A stretch of 11,109 nucleotides of DNA from OMSK01 sp902492995 (GTDB lineage: Bacteria; Bacillota_I; Bacilli_A; RF39; UBA660), in the NCBI GenBank assembly GCA_902492995.1, contig CABUNR010000032.1:1-11109 (forward strand). The letters are read 5' to 3'. The notes beneath the pieces were generated by a model. It searched no databases, was not told the origin of the DNA, and worked only from the letters and a program-made list of their open reading frames with translations. The position numbers and the translations under genes are program-made. Positions within the stretch are counted from its first letter, which is position 1, and each line of letters opens with the position of its first letter. Positions 7,324 to 11,109 of the stretch are shown here, in pieces.

Positions 7324-8700
7324 ATGATTAAAAATGTTATATCTGTTATAGATGGAGAAGCAGGTAGTTGCGGTAAAGCAAAAGTAGTAGGTGAAATTGC
7401 TACTGATAGGACAATTAATCTAGGTGCTGCTGTAACTAATTGTATGCCTAATGCAGGACATACTTTTGTTGATGAAAAGGGAAATGCAACTGTATTTAGA
7501 AATATACCTGTATCAAGTGTTAATCCAAATACCGAATTATTTATTGGACCTGGAAGTGCAATTGATATGGAGGTATTTATGGATGAATATGAAAGAGTAA
7601 AACATTTTTTAAACGGTAGAAAAATATATGTTCATGAGATGGTTCCTTTAATAGAAGAAAGACATAAACAATATGAAAGAGAACATATAAAAAGTGGGTC
7701 TACTTTTAAAGGTTGTGGAGCAGTTACTCAAGAAAAAGTTATAAGAGATAAAAAGTTAGAATTTTTTAAAATTTTTAGAGATGCTGTTGTTTGTTCCAAT
7801 GATGAATGGTTTGAAAGATTATATTCTCATCTTGATAATCCAAATGAGTATGTGATTTTAGAAGGAGCCCAAGGGTGTGATTTGGATTTAAATCACAGTG
7901 GTAATTATCCATATGTTACAAGTAGAAATGTTTCTACATCTCAATTACTAGCTGATTCAGGAATATCACCAGAAAGATTATTACAAACTATAATGGTTAT
8001 TAGGCCATTTCCTATTAGAATAAGTAATATTACTAAATCAGGAGATATTATATATACTGGTGCGTATGGAACTGGTCAAGAACTTACATGGACTGAAATC
8101 AATGTTGCGGCTCAATTTGGATGGTATCCTTATAAAGGAATGTTAGATGATTTTAAAATTGAATATGAAGAAGATGAATTTTTAGAATATGTAAGAGAAG
8201 CTATATCAAGATGTCCTGAAATATATTTAATGCAAATATTTGGAGATAAATATAAAGATATTAATCCTGAAGATGTAACTTTATTACAAGCATTAGAAAT
8301 GGAAAGATTATATTATAAATCAATCGGTGAAAGAGAATATGAAAGTAACTATATTGAATTGCCTTTAACTGAATCAAAAGATTGTCCTACATGTATTTAT
8401 GATTTATCTGAACAAACTACTGTTACGAAGATGGAAAGAAGAATCTTTGATTTAGATATAAGAAAATTAATTAATAACTGTCGAATTAATACACCATCTA
8501 GTTTATATTTAAATTTCTTTCAACATTTAAGTTATGCTCACAAAGGTTTAAACGGTAATTATGATGATATATATTTTGATAAACCATTAAGAGTTTATCT
8601 TGATTGGCTTGAAAGTGAAACTGGTATTGGTATATCTACTTTAGGTACTGGTGCTAGAAATGATGAAAGAATAAAAAGAAAAGAATTAATAAAAAGATAG
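7324..8700 (+). CDS. Adenylosuccinate synthetase homologue, PurZ-like active site
   Basis: The 458-residue product belongs to the PurA superfamily, which joins Asp to IMP (or dGMP in phage PurZ) using GTP. Recognisable motifs: the phosphate loop DGEAGSCGKAK (10-20), NAGHT with catalytic His46 (43-47), GSTFKGCGAVTQEK (125-138), EGAQG (180-184), YPYVTSRN (195-202), RPFPIRIS (227-234), ELTWTEI (253-259) and C-terminal STLGTGAR (438-445). Canonical PurA reads GDEGKGK; here the general-base Asp is Ser15 and the next Glu is Cys. RPFPIRI plus ELTWTEI resembles the phage/archaeal branch rather than bacterial PurA with GPFPTE, and a related Asp replacement is known in PurZ. The substrate is thus probably not plain IMP; 2-aminoadenine metabolism, another nucleotide or a defence role are possible. 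A GTG start at 7315 is in frame, but SD GGGGGTG sits correctly for the ATG at 7324. Confidence 0.82.
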   Translation: MIKNVISVIDGEAGSCGKAKVVGEIATDRTINLGAAVTNCMPNAGHTFVDEKGNATVFRNIPVSSVNPNTELFIGPGSAIDMEVFMDEYERVKHFLNGRKIYVHEMVPLIEERHKQYEREHIKSGSTFKGCGAVTQEKVIRDKKLEFFKIFRDAVVCSNDEWFERLYSHLDNPNEYVILEGAQGCDLDLNHSGNYPYVTSRNVSTSQLLADSGISPERLLQTIMVIRPFPIRISNITKSGDIIYTGAYGTGQELTWTEINVAAQFGWYPYKGMLDDFKIEYEEDEFLEYVREAISRCPEIYLMQIFGDKYKDINPEDVTLLQALEMERLYYKSIGEREYESNYIELPLTESKDCPTCIYDLSEQTTVTKMERRIFDLDIRKLINNCRINTPSSLYLNFFQHLSYAHKGLNGNYDDIYFDKPLRVYLDWLESETGIGISTLGTGARNDERIKRKELIKR

Positions 8701-8780
8701 GCTGGCCATATGACCTGGTAATTATTTTAAAAATACTGATTACATAATATTTAAGAACATATAATTGATATAAATTTAGA

Positions 8781-8807
8781 CAGATTAGTACAAAATCTGC
8801 CTTTTTT
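8781..8807 (+). terminator. Terminator after the PurA/PurZ-like gene
   Basis: CAGATT (8781-8786) pairs with AATCTG (8794-8799) around a 7-nt loop, followed by CC and six T (8802-8807). It directly abuts the next promoter. I see nothing in 8701-8780, the stretch between the stop codon and this hairpin. Confidence 0.6.
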
Positions 8808-8808
8808 A

Positions 8809-8817
8809 TGCTATAAT
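8809..8817 (+). promoter_or_regulatory. Extended -10 promoter driving leader module 4
   Basis: TGCTATAAT (TATAAT 8812-8817) immediately follows the T-tract of the terminator and lies about 17 nt before leader 4's SD (AAAAAGGAG). Same terminator-then-extended-minus-10 layout as before the membrane-protein gene. Confidence 0.6.
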
Positions 8818-8832
8818 TTTAATGATTTTAAA

Positions 8833-9078
8833 AAGGAGTTGATCCAAATGAATGAAAATAAAACTAATATAAATTGGTTGATTACGATTTATTTAACTCC
8901 TTTAAGAAATCTTTTATTTACAAGGTTTTGTGAGAATTAACATCTTGCATGTTTTATATAAAAATATGTTAAAATAGATAAAAATTGGTTAAAAATGACC
9001 AATATTGATATAAAAATGCTTAGGAATTGATATGTTGAGAACAGCTAGTCAAGACCAATGCAAAAAAGAGGTGATAAA
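8833..9078 (+). repeat. Leader module 4 (before ASCH-GNAT gene)
   Basis: TTAACAT (8937-8943, containing the leader stop) pairs with ATGTTAA (8966-8972). A second hairpin pairs ATTGGT (8984-8989) with ACCAAT (8998-9003) perfectly; in module 3 the equivalent position changes from G-C to A-T, a compensatory change. The terminal hairpin at 9017-9062 pairs TGC/GCA, GG/CC, TTGAT/GTCAA and GTTG/CAGC around an AGAA loop, with symmetrical internal loops. GGAATT begins 83 nt after the leader stop. A run of six A and SD GAGGTG follow. The hairpin's TAGTCAAGACCAA (9046-9058) recurs exactly in leader 5 (10282-10294), not in leader 4. Confidence 0.65.
8848..8940 (+). CDS. Leader peptide of module 4 (30 aa)
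   Basis: This short ORF follows SD AAAAGGAGTTGATCC. It reads MNENKTNINWLIT and ends R-F-C-E-N, 19 codons after INWL. Compared with leader 6, three of five base changes are synonymous. Its segment TTTAACTCCT (8892-8901) can pair with AGGAATTGA of the terminal hairpin (9022-9030) with one mismatch and one G-U pair. Confidence 0.6.
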   Translation: MNENKTNINWLITIYLTPLRNLLFTRFCEN

Positions 9079-9855
9079 ATGATTCATATTATGAAATTAC
9101 AACCACAATACTATAATTATATAAAAAATGGAACAAAAGAATATGAAATCCGTTTAAATGACGAAAAAAGGAAAAAAATAAAAAAAGGTGATTTTATTCA
9201 ATTTCAAGAAGAACCTCTTTTAGAAGAAAAAATTATAGTTAAAGTAGATGATGTATTACATTATGATAATTTTAACAAATTACTTAATGATATTAATATT
9301 GAACTACTAGCAGATTCATCTGTAACAAAAGAAAAATTAAATAATGCTTTAGAAAAGTTTTATCCAATAGAAGAACAAAATAAATATGGTGTGGTTGCTA
9401 TTAAATTAAAAAAAAGCAATATTATCAATAATACAAATATAAATAATATTTCTTCTAACAATGAAATATTTGATATTTTAAAAAATAACTATGATAATTT
9501 TGATGTATGGCTTAATAAAATGAAGTCTGGTAATATTGATATATATTATACTGAAAATGAAAACAAAATAACTTCAATCATGATTTTAAAAATCAATGAA
9601 ACTGATTCACAACAATTTTTAGAAGACGGTAATATATTAAAAATAAGATCTCTTTTAATAAATGATAAAAAAAAAGGAATAGGCAAAATGTATTTAGATA
9701 TTGCTAATAATATTGCAATTAGCAATAACATTAATTATATTTATTTAACAGCTAAAAAAGATAATAAAGAATTATTTAATTATATTGAAAAAAATGGTTA
9801 TAAAAAATATAAGCAATATAATGAAGAATTCGTTTATTATAAGGAGATAAAATGA
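9079..9855 (+). CDS. ASCH-GNAT fusion protein
   Basis: The 258-residue product joins two domains. Residues 1-112 are an ASCH (PUA-like) domain: MKLQPQYYNYIKNGTKEYEI, a KKGDFIQF strand and a closing YGVVAIKL. An Asn/Ile-rich linker (about 113-130) leads to a GNAT-type acetyltransferase domain, whose acetyl-CoA loop is probably KKKGIGKM (197-204) and which has a late NGYKKY strand (239-244). ASCH domains are PUA-like and thought to bind RNA or modified nucleosides; some hydrolyse N4-acetylcytidine. Pairing with an acetyltransferase suggests acylation of an RNA, nucleoside or translation component, but this is inference. An in-frame ATG at 9058 is inside the hairpin; SD AGAGGTGA selects 9079. 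The TGA stop overlaps the start of the next gene (ATGA), so the two are translationally coupled. Confidence 0.78.
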   Translation: MIHIMKLQPQYYNYIKNGTKEYEIRLNDEKRKKIKKGDFIQFQEEPLLEEKIIVKVDDVLHYDNFNKLLNDINIELLADSSVTKEKLNNALEKFYPIEEQNKYGVVAIKLKKSNIINNTNINNISSNNEIFDILKNNYDNFDVWLNKMKSGNIDIYYTENENKITSIMILKINETDSQQFLEDGNILKIRSLLINDKKKGIGKMYLDIANNIAISNNINYIYLTAKKDNKELFNYIEKNGYKKYKQYNEEFVYYKEIK

Positions 9856-10253
9856 GTACTATTTTAATGTCTATTAAACCTGAATATGTAAGTAAAATAT
9901 TTAATGGTGAAAAAAGATATGAATACAGAAAAAGAAGTTGTAAAAATAAAGTAGATAAAATAATAGTTTATTCGTCTTCACCAGTACAAAAGGTAGTTGG
10001 AGAATTAATAATAAAACGAGTTTTATGTAATAATAAAAATAAGATTTGGAATGAAACAAATATGTATGGTGGTATAAATAAAAATAAATATGATAAATAT
10101 TTTGAAAAATGTAATAATGCTGTAGCATATGAAATTGAAAAAGCAGTTCTATATAATAAACCAAAAGATTTAAAAGATTATAATTTAAAAGCTGCACCAC
10201 AATCTTATGTATATATAAAAAATAAAGGAGTTGATCCAAATGAACGAAAATAA
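9852..10253 (+). CDS. ASCH domain protein
   Basis: This 133-residue stand-alone ASCH/PUA-like protein has the family's N-terminal pattern: LMSIKPEYVSKIFNGEKRYEYRK up to about residue 27, then KIIVYSSSPVQKVVGEL (36-52) and a final APQSYVYIK strand. Annotated relatives are often called predicted transcriptional regulators or RNA-binding proteins; no function is established here. Its ATG overlaps the TGA of the ASCH-GNAT gene by four bases, so it is the second gene of that unit. The SD (AAGGAGAT) lies inside the upstream gene. The last residues, GVDPNERK, are encoded by the SD and first codons of leader module 5 in another frame, suggesting that the original 3' end was replaced when the module arrived or that the module evolved over it. 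Confidence 0.82.
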   Translation: MSTILMSIKPEYVSKIFNGEKRYEYRKRSCKNKVDKIIVYSSSPVQKVVGELIIKRVLCNNKNKIWNETNMYGGINKNKYDKYFEKCNNAVAYEIEKAVLYNKPKDLKDYNLKAAPQSYVYIKNKGVDPNERK

Positions 10254-10284
10254 AACAAACATTAACTGGTTGATAACAATTTAG
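10240..10284 (+). CDS. Leader peptide of module 5, truncated (14 aa)
   Basis: The ATG lies inside the ASCH gene's last codons, behind AAAGGAGTTGATCC. The peptide is MNENKTNINWLITI, then TAG where leaders 3, 4 and 6 have a Tyr codon (TAT). All six base differences from leader 6 over these codons are synonymous third-position changes. Reading through the TAG, the frame resembles leader 1 (YKIR at an equivalent position). Either a shortened functional leader or a mutated copy. Confidence 0.5.
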   Translation: MNENKTNINWLITI

Positions 10285-10336
10285 TCAAGACCAACTCCAA
10301 ATTCTTATAAAATAAGGAAAAAGTGAAAAATAGATC

Positions 10337-10365
10337 TTGCATGTTTACACTAAAATATATATAAA
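10337..10365 (+). promoter_or_regulatory. Possible sigma-A promoter inside module 5
   Basis: TTGCAT (10337-10342) is followed after exactly 17 bp by TATAAA (10360-10365). This could transcribe the HD gene without the leader ORF. Other modules keep the TTRCAT part but not a good -10 at this spacing, so it may be fortuitous in such AT-rich DNA. Confidence 0.35.
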
Positions 10366-10472
10366 ATTTATGAAAATTAGTGAAAATAATATTATTTTAA
10401 GTAAAAATTGTTTAGTAATTGATATGGTGAGAACGGTTAGTTAAGACCAATAAAAAAATAGGTGATGAATAT

Positions 10473-11018
10473 ATGTCTTTGCAAGAAATACTATTAACAG
10501 ATGATATAGTTAAATCTATAAATGATAATATGGATGATTTATTATTAATTATTCCAGAAATTAAAAATATGATTGGCTTTGAGCATAATCATCCTCATCA
10601 TCATTTAGATGTATGGAATCATACTCTATTAGCATTAAGCTTATCTGAAAATGATTTTGATATAAGATTATGTTTATTACTTCATGATATTGGTAAACCG
10701 TTTTCTTATCAAGATGAAGAAGTAAGACATTTTAGAAATCATGCGACAGTATCAGCTAATATGTCAAAGATAATATTAAAAAGGTTAGGATTTGATGATG
10801 GCTATATAAAATATGTATGTTATCTAATTGAACACCATGATACTCCAATTAGTAATGAGCAAATTGTAAATAACTATGATTTGTGTTTAAAGTTATTAAA
10901 AATACAAAAGTGCGATGCATTAGCACATCATCCAGATAAGTTAGAAAAGAGAAAAAAATATATTGATGAAATGCAAAAAAAACTAGTATTAAAAAAAGGA
11001 GGTAATACTCATGAATGA
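10473..11018 (+). CDS. HD-domain phosphohydrolase
   Basis: The 181-residue product has the full metal-binding HD pattern: the HHHLDVWNHTL motif (42-52, His50 likely ligand), LLHDIGKP (His71-Asp72), RNHATVS with His90, and IEHHDTP near 117-123. HHLDVWNHTL and NHATVSANM most resemble the HD domain attached to tRNA nucleotidyltransferases (Cca) and related stand-alone phosphohydrolases. Such enzymes cleave phosphomonoesters, cyclic nucleotides or nucleotide termini with divalent metal; the substrate is unknown. It does not look like the YfbR/DatZ type, which matters because a PurZ-like gene is nearby. The start follows AATAGGTGAT. The 3' end runs through SD GGAGGT and eight bases into leader 6, which starts at 11011. 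Confidence 0.82.
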   Translation: MSLQEILLTDDIVKSINDNMDDLLLIIPEIKNMIGFEHNHPHHHLDVWNHTLLALSLSENDFDIRLCLLLHDIGKPFSYQDEEVRHFRNHATVSANMSKIILKRLGFDDGYIKYVCYLIEHHDTPISNEQIVNNYDLCLKLLKIQKCDALAHHPDKLEKRKKYIDEMQKKLVLKKGGNTHE

Positions 11019-11109
11019 AAATAAAACTAATATAAACTGGTTGATTACGATTTATTTAACCCCTTTAAGAAATCCTTTATTTACAAGGCTTTGTGAAAAT
11101 TAACATCTT
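10998..11109 (+). repeat. Leader module 6, cut by window end
   Basis: The first half of another module: SD, leader ORF and the start of the stop-codon stem (TTAACATCTT). By the spacing of copies 1, 3 and 4, its terminal hairpin should begin about 83 nt after 11103, followed by a further cargo gene outside the window. Confidence 0.6.
11011..11103 (+). CDS. Leader peptide of module 6 (30 aa)
   Basis: This ORF overlaps the end of the HD gene by 8 nt and has SD AAGGAGGT. It reads MNENKTNINWLIT and ends R-L-C-E-N, with 19 codons from INWL to the TAA. It is the consensus version of the leader. TTTAACCCCT is at 11055-11064. Confidence 0.58.
   Translation: MNENKTNINWLITIYLTPLRNPLFTRLCEN

Larger units (their letters stand above)
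10226..10472 (+). repeat. Leader module 5 (before HD-domain gene)
   Basis: TTAGTCAAGACCAA-type sequence appears twice: at 10281-10294, across the leader stop, and at 10437-10450 in the terminal hairpin, 156 nt apart. The hairpin (10408-10453) pairs TTG/TAA, TTGAT (10419-10423) with GTTAA (10440-10444) and a weak inner stem, several pairs being G-U. It is a weaker fold than in modules 1, 3 and 4. GTAATT (10415) matches GGAATT of the others at the same alignment position. A second stem pairs TAGT (10378-10381) with ATTA (10391-10394), one G-U. SD AATAGGTGAT follows. Confidence 0.55.

Noticed and set aside
3281..9062. Pre-SD hairpins as Rho-independent terminators
   Set aside because: On the + strand the hairpins are followed by runs of A, not T, so they are not ordinary intrinsic terminators; only module 2 has a T-tract.
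9901..10239. Antisense open frame of 112 codons
   Set aside because: It is a low-complexity I/Y/L/F/H-rich reading of the reverse strand of the ASCH gene, without an SD or recognisable domain.
3055..10472. Modules as classical integron attC sites
   Set aside because: No consistent RYYYAAC/GTTRRRY core pair is found at the hairpin ends, and no tyrosine integron integrase is in the window; the recombinases are serine type.
7324..11018. A Z-genome (2-aminoadenine) pathway formed by the PurZ-like and HD proteins
   Set aside because: The HD protein has HHLDVWNHTL and resembles Cca-type HD domains rather than DatZ, and no MazZ-like or DNA polymerase gene is present.
7060..11109. Short repeats as a CRISPR array
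   Set aside because: Copies are about 230-280 nt, kilobases apart and separated by genes; no short regular repeat-spacer pattern and no cas genes.

Overview
The window is very AT-rich DNA. Starts are ATG or TTG behind strong AGGAGG- or GGTG-type Shine-Dalgarno (SD) sequences, several promoters have an extended -10, and protein composition is rich in K/N/I/E. This suggests a low-GC Bacillota or Mycoplasmatota-type host, such as an uncultured gut Bacilli lineage; that placement is inference. TGA ends several otherwise normal genes and TGG encodes Trp, so the code looks standard. No rRNA, tRNA or CRISPR array is visible. All genes are on the + strand. The region reads as an accessory island, with two related large serine recombinases (one broken, one intact) and a set of single-gene or two-gene cargo units.

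Layout: a uracil-DNA-glycosylase-fold protein (109-795); a serine recombinase pseudogene with an in-frame TGA and a frameshift (813-2005); a RhuM-family protein (2033-3055); leader module 1 and a P-loop kinase-like protein (3338-3922); leader module 2, with no gene directly behind it, then a terminator and a promoter; an S51/PepE-like peptidase (4232-4984); a terminator and promoter; an N-terminally anchored coiled-coil protein (5080-5757); an intact serine recombinase (5779-7017); a promoter, leader module 3 and a PurA/PurZ-like adenylosuccinate synthetase homologue with an altered active site (7324-8700); a terminator, promoter, leader module 4 and an ASCH-GNAT fusion (9079-9855); a stand-alone ASCH protein (9852-10253); leader module 5 and an HD-domain hydrolase (10473-11018); and leader module 6, cut by the window end.

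The most unusual feature is a family of six paralogous leader modules, five complete and one cut. Four of the five complete copies (1, 3, 4 and 5) sit directly in front of an unrelated cargo gene. Each begins with an SD and a short ORF (14-49 codons) with the core INWLIT. In five of the six, exactly 19 codons lie between that core and the stop. Downstream are stem-loops, and the last one (SL-B) lies just before the cargo SD. Within a module, the SL-B sequence resembles a segment of the leader ORF about 155 nt upstream (SL-A), and the shared sequence differs from module to module. One SL-B arm could therefore pair either locally or with the leader ORF, as in erm/cat-type translational attenuators. 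My reading is that different accessory genes share one translation-sensing leader; the alternative is that the modules are cassette-boundary recombination sequences. Neither reading is proven here.
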